From Nitrospira sp. CG24E (GTDB lineage: Bacteria; Nitrospirota; Nitrospiria; Nitrospirales; Nitrospiraceae), in contig NEWP02000033.1 of assembly GCA_002869895.2 (NCBI GenBank), forward strand, positions 44,455 to 108,454: a stretch of DNA of 64,000 nucleotides, read 5' to 3'. Positions within the stretch are counted from its first letter, which is position 1. Every line of letters begins with the position of its first letter. This document shows, piece after piece, positions 8,764 through 17,240 of the stretch. Below the pieces are notes generated by a model that worked only from the letters and a program-made list of their open reading frames with translations, was not told the DNA's origin and did not search any database. A program made the position numbers and the translations under genes.

Positions 8764-9974
8764 CAGGCCGAACCCTTTCGCCGTTGCGCTCTGATTTTCA
8801 GACGCAACGCATTCAGACGGATGAACCCTTCGGCATCTTTCTGGTCGTATACGTCGTCTTCTTCAAACGTCGCAATATCAAGACGGTACAGTGAATTCTT
8901 GGACTTCCGTCCGACCACCGTACAGCTGCCCTTGTACAACTTCACACGCACGGTCCCCGACACATCCTTCTGCGCCTCATCCATGGCCGTCTGCACCATT
9001 TCCCGTTCAGGACTGAACCAATAGCCGTTATAGATCAGGTCGGCAAAACGAGGAATCAAACTGTCTCTGAAATGGAGCACTTCGCGATCCATGGTCAACG
9101 ATTCGAGGCCGCGATGCGCGGCATGCAACATCGTTCCGCCCGGTGTCTCATACACGCCGCGCGATTTCATGCCGACGTAACGGTTCTCGACCAGATCGAC
9201 ACGCCCGACCCCATGGGCGCCGCCCAGCTTGTTGAGATGGGCCAGCAACGTGGCCGGACTCATTTTTTTTCCATCTACGGCCACCGGATTGCCGGCCTCA
9301 TACCCGATCTCGACTTCCAGCGGCTTGTCCGGCGCCTGTTCCGGCGACAGAGTCATCTGAAAAATTTCATCAGGCGGCGCTTTCCAGGGGTCTTCGAGAA
9401 TGCCTCCCTCGTAACTGACGTGAAACAAGTTCAGATCCATGCTGTAGGGTTTCGCTTTGGTCGCGGTCACCGGGATGCCGTGCCGATCGGCATACTCGAT
9501 CAATTCCCGCCGCGAGCGCATCGTCCACTCCCGCCAAGGCGCAATGATCTTGAGCGTCGGTGCGAGAGCCGTATAGGTCAGTTCGAACCGCACCTGATCG
9601 TTTCCCTTTCCCGTCGCGCCATGCGAGACTGCCTCGGCACCCTCTTGCAGCGCGATTTCTGCTTGCCTCCGCGCGATGAGCGGGCGGGCAATCGATGTTC
9701 CCAACAAATAGCACCCTTCATACATGGCGTTGCCGCGCAACATCGGGAACACATAGTCTCTGACGAAGGTCTCACGCAGATCTTCCACATAAACCTTTTT
9801 CACGCCGAGCGCCTTCGCTTTTGCCTTGATGGTCTGGAGATCCTCCCCCTGACCGAGGTCCGCACAGAAGGCAATGACTTCGGCGTCGTACGTTTCCTGC
9901 AGCCACTTCAAGATCACAGAAGTATCGAGCCCGCCGGAATAGGCCAACACCACTTTTTTGATCGCGCGACTCAT
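8763..9974 (-). CDS. argG: Argininosuccinate synthase
   Basis: This enzyme joins citrulline and aspartate using ATP. The ATP-binding P-loop [12 protein letters not shown] lies within the first 20 residues; [15 protein letters not shown] and the C-terminal SLTMDREV follow. The start at 9974 gives 403 residues, the normal family length, and overlaps the argF stop as ATGA. The same frame is open another 87 codons upstream, but that part is antisense-like sequence over argF and is not included. Confidence 0.97.
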   Translation of the reverse strand: MSRAIKKVVLAYSGGLDTSVILKWLQETYDAEVIAFCADLGQGEDLQTIKAKAKALGVKKVYVEDLRETFVRDYVFPMLRGNAMYEGCYLLGTSIARPLIARRQAEIALQEGAEAVSHGATGKGNDQVRFELTYTALAPTLKIIAPWREWTMRSRRELIEYADRHGIPVTATKAKPYSMDLNLFHVSYEGGILEDPWKAPPDEIFQMTLSPEQAPDKPLEVEIGYEAGNPVAVDGKKMSPATLLAHLNKLGGAHGVGRVDLVENRYVGMKSRGVYETPGGTMLHAAHRGLESLTMDREVLHFRDSLIPRFADLIYNGYWFSPEREMVQTAMDEAQKDVSGTVRVKLYKGSCTVVGRKSKNSLYRLDIATFEEDDVYDQKDAEGFIRLNALRLKIRAQRRKGSA

Positions 9975-10942
9975 CGTCTTGTCTGGCTCCTCTTGCCTAA
10001 GAGATTGGTTAAGATGGCTTTCTGCATATGCAACCGATTCTCCGCCTGGTCGATAATCACTGACCGGGGACCATCCAGCACCTCGGCGCTGATTTCTTCT
10101 CCCCGATGGGCGGGCAAACAGTGCATGACGATCGCATCGGGCTTGGCGCGATGCAGCAAACGGCTGTTCACTTGATACGGCGCCAGGACTTTGAGCCGTC
10201 GCGCCTGCTCCCGTTCCCGTCCCATACTGATCCAAACGTCGGTATAGATCACGTCCGCTTCCTTTGCCGCGATGTGGGGATCGTGTCCGATCTCGATCAC
10301 TGCTCCGGTCTTTGCAGCCTCTACCCTCGCCTTATCGACGACATGCTGCTCCGGCTGATACCCCACCGGACAACAGAGCGTGATGATCATCCCCATCTTC
10401 GCCGCCGCCTCGATCAGAGAATTCGCCACATTGTTGCCGTCGCCGATATAGGCGAGCTTAATCCCCTTCAACCGGCCCTTCTTCTCGCGGATAGTCAGGA
10501 GGTCTGAGAGGGCCTGACAAGGATGGCTCAGGTCGGTCAGCCCATTGATCACCGGCATCGTCGCTTCTCTCGCCCATTCCTCCACGATGGAGTGATCATA
10601 GGTGCGGATGACGATCGCATCGAGATAACGCGACAACACGCGCGCGGTATCGGCGACACTTTCCCCGCGCGAGAGCTGGATATCGGCCAGGGGTAACACC
10701 AGCGCATGGCCACCCAAATGGTTCATGCCCGCCTCGAAGGACACCCTTGTCCTCGTCGACGGTTTCTGAAACAGGAGACCCAGGGTCTTCCCAGGTAGAA
10801 GTGGATGAAGAATCCCGCGCCGCTGCTTGTCTTTCAATAGGGCTGCCGACGCCAGTAACCTCTCCACCTCCGCCTTGCTGATGGCCGCAACATCCAGAAA
10901 ATCTTTTTTGCCGGTCCTCATGCCTGTCGCTCGTGTCGTCAT
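9971..10942 (-). CDS. argF: Ornithine carbamoyltransferase
   Basis: This 323-residue enzyme makes citrulline from ornithine and carbamoyl phosphate. The carbamoyl-phosphate site [11 protein letters not shown], the HPCQALSD motif and the ornithine-binding [11 protein letters not shown] are all present. The gene sits 30 bp after argD and overlaps argG by 4 bp. A second in-frame ATG seven codons in is possible but has no better ribosome binding site. Confidence 0.97.
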   Translation of the reverse strand: MTTRATGMRTGKKDFLDVAAISKAEVERLLASAALLKDKQRRGILHPLLPGKTLGLLFQKPSTRTRVSFEAGMNHLGGHALVLPLADIQLSRGESVADTARVLSRYLDAIVIRTYDHSIVEEWAREATMPVINGLTDLSHPCQALSDLLTIREKKGRLKGIKLAYIGDGNNVANSLIEAAAKMGMIITLCCPVGYQPEQHVVDKARVEAAKTGAVIEIGHDPHIAAKEADVIYTDVWISMGREREQARRLKVLAPYQVNSRLLHRAKPDAIVMHCLPAHRGEEISAEVLDGPRSVIIDQAENRLHMQKAILTNLLGKRSQTRR

Positions 10943-10972
10943 CTCTCTGTGTCCGTTCGTCGTGAGTCTGCC

Positions 10973-12169
10973 TTACGCAGCCTGCGCGCTGAAAATCTGA
11001 GCGAGGGTATCGAGCAGTCGATCGATTTCTGCCTCGGTGATGATGAGGGACGGCACGAACCGCAGCACATGCTCGCCGGCTGCATTAATCAGAATGCCTC
11101 GGGCCAAACAGTCGCTCACGACGGCTTTGGCGTCCATATCGAGATCCATCCCCCGCAAGAGCCCGAGGCCGCGCACCTCTCGCACTACTCGATGCCGCGC
11201 CTTGCAGTCGGACAAGCCCTTTGCAAAATACTCCCCCATCAGGCGCGCATGATCGAGGAGCTTCCCTTCCAACAGTGCATGACAGACCGCCAATCCGGCC
11301 GCACAGGCGAGTGGGTTGCCACCGAATGTCGAGGCATGACTACCGGGCGAGAAGGCCTTGGCGACAGAGTCCGTCGCCAGACAGGCTCCAATAGGCACAC
11401 CGCCTCCCAATGCTTTTGCCAAGGTCATGATATCCGGCTGCATGCCGAACTGCTCATACGCAAACAGGGTTCCGGTGCGTCCCATGCCAGTCTGGATTTC
11501 ATCGAATATCAACAGCACATCCTTTTTGGAGCACAGATCTCTCACCTGCTTGAGGTACGTTCGGTCCGCGGGATGGACACCACCCTCGCCCTGAATCGGC
11601 TCAAGCATGATCGCGGCGGTCTTGTCGGTCACGGCCCGTTCAAGCGCTTCCAGATTGTTGAAGGGGACATAGCTGAACCCTTGCAGCAACGGATCGTAGC
11701 CCTTCTGAACCTTGTCCTGGCCCGTCGCCGTCAACGTCGCCATCGTCCGGCCATGGAACGAGTTCTTCATCGTGATGATCTCGAACCGCCCGGCCCCATA
11801 CTTGTCATGGGAATAGCGCCGCGCCAGTTTGATCGCGGCTTCATTCGCTTCAGCCCCGCTGTTGCAGAAGAACACCTTGTCAGCAAAGGAATGTTCCACC
11901 AGGATCTGCGCCAGCTTCACCTGTGGCTCGGTGTAATAGAGGTTCGACGTATGGATCAGCTGAGCGGCTTGATGCTGGATTGCCTGAACGAGATCCGGAT
12001 GTCCATGTCCGAGGACGTTGACCGCAATCCCGCCGACGAAATCGAGGTACTCTCGCCCATCGAGATCGTAGACCTTCGTCCCGCGCCCTCGTACTATCGA
12101 GAGCGGCTGGCGCGTATAGGTCTGCATCAGATAACGTGCCGCGTCCTGCTGCAGTTCTTCCATCGACAT
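10973..12169 (-). CDS. argD: Acetylornithine aminotransferase
   Basis: This class-III PLP aminotransferase of arginine synthesis may also act on succinyl-diaminopimelate. The start at 12169 is preferred over 12208 because AAAGGGA lies about 10 bases ahead; it gives 398 residues. Motifs are GGIAVNVLGHGHP, NSGAEANEAAIK, LIFDEIQTGMGRTG and the PLP Lys in TLAKALGGG. It is the first gene of the arg-lys-dap operon. About 270 bp separate it from the next gene upstream, and any promoter should lie there. Confidence 0.96.
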   Translation of the reverse strand: MSMEELQQDAARYLMQTYTRQPLSIVRGRGTKVYDLDGREYLDFVGGIAVNVLGHGHPDLVQAIQHQAAQLIHTSNLYYTEPQVKLAQILVEHSFADKVFFCNSGAEANEAAIKLARRYSHDKYGAGRFEIITMKNSFHGRTMATLTATGQDKVQKGYDPLLQGFSYVPFNNLEALERAVTDKTAAIMLEPIQGEGGVHPADRTYLKQVRDLCSKKDVLLIFDEIQTGMGRTGTLFAYEQFGMQPDIMTLAKALGGGVPIGACLATDSVAKAFSPGSHASTFGGNPLACAAGLAVCHALLEGKLLDHARLMGEYFAKGLSDCKARHRVVREVRGLGLLRGMDLDMDAKAVVSDCLARGILINAAGEHVLRFVPSLIITEAEIDRLLDTLAQIFSAQAA

Positions 12170-12274
12170 AACAGACGTATCCCTTTGTAAAGTAAGGGAA
12201 GGTAGCATAGGACTGTTCTGGGAAGCAACTTGATAGGGGCGGTAGAAGCTGTGGGTAGAGTCACAGTGCTTCAG

Positions 12275-12395
12275 CCTGCATTGTTCATGACAGTTCGTCG
12301 CGAAATCGCGCAGTCGCGTTGCGAGCCTGCCCGCCGAAGGCTTGTCGCAGCAGCGAATCCGCGGTTGCGACAGCAGCGCTCATGAATAATGCGGG
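12275..12395. repeat. 121-bp palindromic element
   Basis: The element is bounded by CCTGCATTGTTCATGA (12275-12290) and TCATGAATAATGCGGG (12380-12395), which are inverted copies with two mismatches. The arms continue imperfectly inward with runs such as GTCGC, TCGC and TGCGA, so the whole unit can fold as one long hairpin around CCTGCCCGCCGAAGG. It lies between the divergent argD and zinc-ribbon genes. It looks like a REP- or MITE-type element. No second copy was noticed in the window. Confidence 0.65.
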
Positions 12396-12436
12396 TTAGT
12401 ACCAGGTGCTGTCTCTATTGTGCTATTCTCTGCTGC

Positions 12437-13078
12437 ATGAAACCCTGCTCGCAGTGCCAACAGCAGAACCAGGAAGACGCGAAATTCTGTCATCAATGCG
12501 GCAACACCCTGACCACCGAGCCTGAAGCCCCGATCGCTGCCCCAGTGGCTTCCGTGACACAGGCCGATGAACAGCTATGGCGCCAATTTATCGGCCCCTA
12601 CGCCGATCATTACCTGCATCATTTTAGAAAGTTTGGGCTAGGGGGAGAACCGAAGTTCGCCTTGACATGGAATTGGCCGGCCTTTCTCTATATTTCATTC
12701 CTCTGGTTTCTCTACCGAAAGATGTATGTCTATGCGCTGGTCTACGCCCTCGGTCCGATGATCTCGACCTACTTGACCGGCGACATTACCGTGGGTCTTA
12801 TCTGGAGCATCATGGCCGGAGCCACGGCGAACTATGTTTATTACTGGCACTGCCGTGAACGGATCAGAGCGATCAAGGAGGGATCATGGACGGATCCAGC
12901 CAAGCGGGATGAAACATTGAAGGAGACCGGAGGGGTCCAGCCCTACTTGATCTACGTCGGTATCGCCCTCTACGTGCTGTTCGTATTGTCTATGATCAAA
13001 ATGGTTCAGGACGGACCGCCAGACGGGGATCACTCACCAGAAAAACCGGCAAAGCCGGTTTCGGCAAGCAGCGTGTGA
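12437..13078 (+). CDS. Zinc-ribbon membrane protein (DUF2628-like)
   Basis: This protein has about 213 residues. It opens with a zinc-ribbon of the form CSQCQQQNQ...FCHQCG and continues through an Ala/Pro-rich linker to a region with about four hydrophobic segments (ALTWNWPAFLYISFLWFLYR onward). That fold, with the conserved WNWPAFL, is typical of the DUF2628 family of unknown function. The ATG at 12437 places the zinc ribbon at the very N-terminus; an earlier ATG at 12389 would fall inside the palindromic element. No clear ribosome binding site is seen. It is transcribed away from argD. Confidence 0.75.
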   Translation: MKPCSQCQQQNQEDAKFCHQCGNTLTTEPEAPIAAPVASVTQADEQLWRQFIGPYADHYLHHFRKFGLGGEPKFALTWNWPAFLYISFLWFLYRKMYVYALVYALGPMISTYLTGDITVGLIWSIMAGATANYVYYWHCRERIRAIKEGSWTDPAKRDETLKETGGVQPYLIYVGIALYVLFVLSMIKMVQDGPPDGDHSPEKPAKPVSASSV

Positions 13079-13146
13079 TGAGCGGAGGCAATGGCTGATC
13101 GGTGCCGGCCATGGCCTCGAAGTAAGCCCTGTCCTCCCGGCATCTA

Positions 13147-13410
13147 TCAAAACTGTTTGACCTGGGTCACGAGCATGGCTGCGACAAGATCCAAGTCGCA
13201 TGGCCAAGCGTAGCGGAGCGCAATATCTGGATATTGTGTCCGGGGCTGCTCAAGGATCTCGGCGATCTCAATTTCCAAGTGCGATCCGCCGGGAGTGAAC
13301 ATCGTTGTCGCCACGGTAATGTGTGGTGCACCTTTCTCGATCAACTCCTCCACGGACTCTTCCAACGTCGGTGCGCAGCACTCGAAGAAGCGAAGAGGCA
13401 GGCGCTGCAC
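13147..13410 (-). pseudogene. CbiX/SirB-type chelatase fragment
   Basis: The open stretch of 87 codons matches the pattern of the second half of a CbiX repeat: FFECCAPTLEESVEELIEKG, HITVATTMFTPGGSH and EIAEILEQ...YPDIALRYAWP. Sirohydrochlorin/cobalt chelatases of this family normally begin 40-50 residues earlier with a VGHGSR-type strand. Here the frame upstream is closed by a stop and only GTG can serve as start. The lack of the metal-binding N-terminus and the neighbouring debris mark it as a remnant. The family assignment is from recollected motifs, not an alignment. Confidence 0.6.
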
Positions 13411-13544
13411 TTCGTGTGGGCCGTTCGTCCCTGCTTATGGATCTTGTCGAACGGACAAGACCGTCTGGTGGTGTATTCTACGAACGACTTGGTGTGTACT
13501 GGGTCGATGCCAGCCCTGTCGGGGCGTTCAGGCTAGCATCCCGT

Positions 13545-13745
13545 TCAAGGCTTATGATCCGTGTGTTCAGAGGGTTTATCCTCATGGGAGAACTGATGTA
13601 CGAATGCGATCACCTGCCAGATCTGCTCTTCTGAGAGGTGCGACTTCCAAGCTTTCATTGTCGTCTTTGGGACCCCTTCCGCCACTCGCCAGAACCAATA
13701 GCTGTCTGAGAAACGGCTGGTGTTTTTCTGGTCACGAAGCCCTCT
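13545..13745 (-). pseudogene. Cytochrome c C-terminal fragment
   Basis: Reading the minus strand from 13745 gives an open frame of about 66 codons with no start codon of its own. It contains SDSYWFWRVAEGVPKTTMKA, then WKSHLSEEQIWQVIAFVHQF, then a His-rich tail and a stop. This is the usual end of a small c-type cytochrome: the axial Met in the TMKAW loop and the C-terminal helix WQVIAFV. The haem-binding CxxCH part is missing; just upstream the frame is closed by TGA and then the 223-bp inverted-repeat element begins. Confidence 0.6.
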
Positions 13746-13780
13746 TCACTCTCTCTCCCTCTCGGCCGGTGTCATTTTTT

Positions 13781-14003
13781 AGGGCCAGGGCTGGGAGGCT
13801 CTCGGAGCGTGATCAGAGCGTCGTTGGGTTACCGCTCTTGCTGAGCCGGAACGGCTGCCGCAGGCAGTGGCGACGAATGTCCAAAGCCACACCTTTGCAA
13901 AGCAAGTGGTGTGGCAAGTTTTTGTCGCCAAGTGGAGGCGAAGCCTAGAGCGATCAACGGCGCTCTGTGGCCGCGAGCGGAGAGAGCCTCCCGGCCCTGG
14001 CCT
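13781..14003. repeat. 223-bp inverted-repeat element
   Basis: The left end AGGGCCAGGGCTGGGAGGCT (from 13781) and the right end AGAGAGCCTCCCGGCCCTGG (from 13981) are near-perfect inverted copies over about 22 bp. The similarity continues imperfectly inward (AGAGCGTCGTTG on the left against the complement AGAGCGCCGTTG on the right), so each arm is about 60 bp. No transposase gene lies inside. It sits between the cytochrome fragment and tenA, and the size and structure suit a non-autonomous (MITE-like) element. Confidence 0.6.
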
Positions 14004-14010
14004 ACCCAAC

Positions 14011-14679
14011 TCACACCGGCCACTTTTCCTCGTTCCACGCCATCTCCCAAAACATCCACTCATACCGCGAGCTGATTACAAACGCTTCTTCCATCCGCCG
14101 CTTCTCTTCTTTGCCTGCCGTCTTGGCCCACTGATCCACTTTCTTTCTCATCCAGCGCTGGACCTCGGCAAACTCAGGCGAAGCGTAGAGCATGAGCCAG
14201 TCCCAATAGGGATGGTTCTTTTTGGGCGGGCCCTGTTTCAAGAGATGCTGCCCGACGGCGCAGTAGATCCAGGCGCAGGGGAGGGCGACGACGAGTGTCT
14301 CTGCTGCCGAACCAGTATTGGCGACGGTGAGCAAGTGCCTGGTGTAGGCGTAGTTTGTCGGCGCCATGGGCACGGACGACATCTCTTTAGCGCTCATCTT
14401 CCAGCGTGCCCCGTATCCCTCGTGCAGGCTGCGTTCCACTACGATGGTGTCTTCGGCCAGCTTTGTCAGACGCAGAGCCGACTCTGAATCCGGCGCTCTC
14501 ATCGCTCCGGCAGAGAAGACACGGGCGAGGTCGCCGAGAAAACGTGCGTCTTGCAAGATGTAGTACTTGAATTTGCGTTCCGGCAAGGTCCCCTTGCCCA
14601 GGGCCGCGACGAATGGATGGGTGAGCTGCTCGTTCCATATCGGCTTGGCGAGTTGCCTCAAATGATTTGAGAAAGACAT
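14011..14679 (-). CDS. tenA: TenA family protein (aminopyrimidine aminohydrolase-like)
   Basis: TenA proteins hydrolyse aminopyrimidine breakdown products of thiamin, in thiamin salvage. The 222-residue all-helical protein shows the family pattern HPFVAALGKGTLP, KYYILQDARFL and the active-site segment VALPCAWIYCAVG, where the Cys is expected to be catalytic; a second conserved acidic end is WEMAWNEEK. The ATG at 14679 has AGAGGT just ahead. A longer frame (56 more codons) would translate the 9-nt repeat upstream and is rejected. No thiamin (TPP) riboswitch was recognised. Confidence 0.88.
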   Translation of the reverse strand: MSFSNHLRQLAKPIWNEQLTHPFVAALGKGTLPERKFKYYILQDARFLGDLARVFSAGAMRAPDSESALRLTKLAEDTIVVERSLHEGYGARWKMSAKEMSSVPMAPTNYAYTRHLLTVANTGSAAETLVVALPCAWIYCAVGQHLLKQGPPKKNHPYWDWLMLYASPEFAEVQRWMRKKVDQWAKTAGKEEKRRMEEAFVISSRYEWMFWEMAWNEEKWPV

Positions 14680-14762
14680 GTGACCTCTTTCTATGGTGAG
14701 GGTCGTTCGTGGATTACGAGCAAGAAAAGCTAGACCTGTGCAACAGACGCGATGACTATTAC

Positions 14763-14843
14763 TCGTCTCGCTCATCGCGCGTTTCTCGCGCGTCGTGCCT
14801 ATCTCGCCAGTCTCGCTCTTCTCGCACGTCTCGCGCGTTCCGC
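14763..14843. repeat. Nine-unit degenerate 9-nt tandem repeat
   Basis: Nine consecutive 9-mers follow the consensus NNNTCTCGC on the plus strand: TCGTCTCGC, TCATCGCGC, GTTTCTCGC, GCGTCGTGC, CTATCTCGC, CAGTCTCGC, TCTTCTCGC, ACGTCTCGC and GCGTTCCGC. It fills the space between the start of tenA and the end of the transhydrogenase gene. Because 9 is a multiple of 3, the array reads as X-Ser-Arg repeats in one frame, but no convincing gene uses it. Confidence 0.8.
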
Positions 14844-14862
14844 CCAAATAACGAGATACGCT

Positions 14863-16275
14863 TCACGAATTTTTCTTGTGCGGCATCCAGGGCCTTGGCA
14901 AACGATTGATGCCGTCGAGTGCGGCAACTCGGTAACATTCTGCCAGGGTTGGGTAGTTGAAGATCGTGTCGATGAAGTAATCGATCTTTCCCTGGTAAGC
15001 CATGACGGCCTGGCCGATATGAATGAGCTCCGTGGCTCCTTCTCCGATGGCATGGACGCCCAGAAGTGCGCGACTGTGGCGATGGAAGAGTAGCTTCACC
15101 ATACCGGTCTCATCGCCGATGAGCTGGCCTCGTGCAATTTCCCGATAATGGGCGATGCCGACCCCATAGGGAATCTCTGCCTTGGTCAGTTCTTCCTCAT
15201 TCCGCCCTACTGTGGAAATCTCCGGAATGGCATAGATCCCGTAGGGTAGGAGGTCTGTGTCGGTGCTGTCGGGATGGCCAAAGGCATGGCAGGAGGCATG
15301 GCGTCCTTGCTGCATGGAGGTGGAGGCCAAGGCGGGAAAGCCGATGACGTCGCCGACGGCGTAGATATGGGGGACCGAGGTTTGGAAATGGTCGTTCACG
15401 ATCACACGGCCTCGCGCATCCGGTGTAATGCCGACAACTTCCATGTTCAAGCGCTTCGTTGCGCCGATGCGGCCGATGGCATACATGAGTGTCTGGGTAG
15501 TGATTGGTGGTTTGTGTGCCAGCGAGACGGTCACCTGCCCATCGGACTCTTTCCGGATCGCAACCACTCTTTCTTCATGGTAGAGCGTGACGCCGATCGC
15601 GGCCATCTGTTTTTGCAGGGCGTCGATGATCTGGCCGTCGACAAATTCCAACAAGCGCGGCCGCTTGTCGATCAGAATGACCGGCACGCCTATCATGGCC
15701 AAGATCGACGCATATTCTGTGCCGATCACGCCGCCGCCGACGATGACCATCGATGTCGGAAGGTGTTTGAGCGTGAGTAAGCCGTCTGTGTCGATGATGG
15801 TGTCCTCGTCGAAGGGAATCTCAGCCGGCCGGGCCGGTTCAGTTCCGACGGCGATGACGATCACATGCGCGCGATGTTCTGTCGTCGTGCCGGCCCGTTG
15901 AATATTGAGCCGGTGGGGATCGATGAAGCTGGCCTCTCCATAGATCAGATCGATGCCGTTGCGCGCCATCTGGTTCTGCACAATCGCAATTTCATTCTTG
16001 ATGACGTGGTCGGCGCGAAAGGCGAGATCTTGGATCGTAATCGTCTTTTTCAGGCGATACTCAGCTCCATACAGGGTGCGTTGGCGAAACCCCGCGAGAT
16101 ACAGAACCGCTTCGCGGAGGGCTTTGCTGGGGATGGTGCCGGTGTTGGTGCTGACCCCGCCGACGACTTCTTTGCGCTCGATGATGCCGACTTTTTTCCC
16201 GAGCTTGGCGGCCTGGACCGCAGCCTTTTGGCCAGCTGGCCCGGTCCCTATGACAAGAAGATCGTAATGGGCCAT
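14863..16275 (-). CDS. sthA: Soluble pyridine nucleotide transhydrogenase-like flavoprotein
   Basis: This 470-residue FAD protein of the pyridine-nucleotide disulfide oxidoreductase class has an N-terminal FAD motif VIGTGPAGQKAAVQAAKLG, an NAD(P) motif VIVGGGVIGTEYASILAMIG and the second FAD motif YAVGDVIGFPALA. The redox-active cysteine pair of lipoamide dehydrogenases is absent: the segment reads GGVSTNTGTIPSK. That fits SthA-type transhydrogenases, which pass hydride between NADPH and NAD+, although E. coli SthA, from memory, keeps the first Cys. The C-terminal dimer domain (VHAIGEGATELIHIG) is complete. The gene is monocistronic by spacing. Confidence 0.88.
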   Translation of the reverse strand: MAHYDLLVIGTGPAGQKAAVQAAKLGKKVGIIERKEVVGGVSTNTGTIPSKALREAVLYLAGFRQRTLYGAEYRLKKTITIQDLAFRADHVIKNEIAIVQNQMARNGIDLIYGEASFIDPHRLNIQRAGTTTEHRAHVIVIAVGTEPARPAEIPFDEDTIIDTDGLLTLKHLPTSMVIVGGGVIGTEYASILAMIGVPVILIDKRPRLLEFVDGQIIDALQKQMAAIGVTLYHEERVVAIRKESDGQVTVSLAHKPPITTQTLMYAIGRIGATKRLNMEVVGITPDARGRVIVNDHFQTSVPHIYAVGDVIGFPALASTSMQQGRHASCHAFGHPDSTDTDLLPYGIYAIPEISTVGRNEEELTKAEIPYGVGIAHYREIARGQLIGDETGMVKLLFHRHSRALLGVHAIGEGATELIHIGQAVMAYQGKIDYFIDTIFNYPTLAECYRVAALDGINRLPRPWMPHKKNS

Positions 16276-16292
16276 CGGTTCATTCTAAAGGA

Positions 16293-16354
16293 AGGCTGAG
16301 GTTAAGGCTAAGGCTAGGGGAAAGTGTGCGTTTCCCTCTCCTCAGCCTCAACCT
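16293..16354. repeat. Short direct and inverted repeats between sthA and tpx
   Basis: The segment reads AGGCTGAGGTTAAGGCTAAG followed by GCTAGGGG, then 20 bases later CTCAGCCTCAACCT. AAGGCT recurs every 6 bases on the left, and AGGCTGAG/CTCAGCCT are exact inverted copies. It can fold as a hairpin downstream of the tpx-like gene, and could act as its terminator. Confidence 0.45.
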
Positions 16355-16376
16355 GGACCGCAGTCTTTTCTCCGGC

Positions 16377-17033
16377 CTAACTTCCGGTGATCAATGATTT
16401 GGCCACTGCGAAGGCCTCATCCAGATTCGGCAGCTGAGTCAGTTCGGGAGTGATTTGCAGATACCGCACGGTGTTGTTGGCGTCGACGACCATGACGGTA
16501 CGAGCCAGAACGTGGGGTCCCTTGAGGAAGAGTCCATAGGCTGTCCCGAATTCAGCGCCTCGGTGGTCCGAGAGAAACGTCACGTTGTTGATATGGGCTT
16601 CTCCCGCGAATCGTTTTTGCGCAAAGGGAGTGTCAAGGCTCACGGTCACCAGCTCGACCATCTTGTCGAGGCCTTTGTTTTTCTCGCTCAGGTAGTGGGT
16701 CTGCTGTTCGCAGACCGGAGTATCGAGAGAGGGGACGACGCTGATGATCCGAACCTTGCCTTTACCCTTGGTTTCGGTGATGGAGATTGGCGACAGGTCT
16801 CCCTGTGTCAGGTTCACCTCCCGAAGGCGGTCGCCAACTTTAACTCCGGTTCCCGAGAGGGCGAGGGGGGTTCCCTTAAAGAGGACCGTATGGCCGTCCC
16901 CTGCCACGGTGCTGCCTTCGGCAACGGTGATGTTCTTGTAGAGAAAATTCGCGCCGCCGGTCGTTCCGCATCCGGTGAGTCCGAGCGTCATGCACAGTGC
17001 GGCCCCGATGATCATCTGATGTGCTGCCCTCAT
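16377..17033 (-). CDS. Lipid-anchored Tpx-like peroxiredoxin
   Basis: Starting at the ATG 17031-17033, with a strong AAGGAGGG ribosome binding site, the 218-residue protein begins with a lipoprotein signal ending LTGCG (Cys 22). The rest matches thiol peroxidase Tpx: SVVPSLDTPVC with the peroxidatic Cys at residue 108, SLDTPFAQKRF and the RGAEFGTAYGLFLKG strand. In Tpx the resolving Cys follows RF; here that residue is Ala (143), so the protein should act as a 1-Cys enzyme or depend on an outside thiol. The lipid anchor is unusual too, since Tpx is normally soluble. The likely role is peroxide removal at the membrane. Confidence 0.85.
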   Translation of the reverse strand: MRAAHQMIIGAALCMTLGLTGCGTTGGANFLYKNITVAEGSTVAGDGHTVLFKGTPLALSGTGVKVGDRLREVNLTQGDLSPISITETKGKGKVRIISVVPSLDTPVCEQQTHYLSEKNKGLDKMVELVTVSLDTPFAQKRFAGEAHINNVTFLSDHRGAEFGTAYGLFLKGPHVLARTVMVVDANNTVRYLQITPELTQLPNLDEAFAVAKSLITGS

Positions 17034-17240
17034 TATGCCCTCCTTAGTGAAGTGACGATGCCCAGTTGATCGAGAACACGTTGGTTCGTACCTGCGTCCT
17101 GCAGGGGATAGAAGCAGGATCCGCACTGCAGAGACTTGTCGATCTTCATGTATACAGCGCAAGAGCATACCATCCCGCAGGGTCATCCTGCGAGACAGGC
17201 TCCATAACAATATTCGAGTTGGCGGATTACCGGCATCCTG

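Noticed and set aside
10072-10235. Longer start for argG at 10235
   Set aside because: The 87 added residues are antisense-like sequence over argF; the ATG at 9974 fits the family N-terminus and the ATGA overlap.
14680-14762. Thiamin (TPP) riboswitch before tenA
   Set aside because: The conserved CTGAGA and related elements are absent; the leader consists of a ribosome binding site and the 9-nt repeat further up.
14709-14909. Plus-strand frame encoding X-Ser-Arg repeats
   Set aside because: It is only the translation of the 9-nt tandem repeat, without a ribosome binding site, and its 3' end runs antisense into the transhydrogenase gene.
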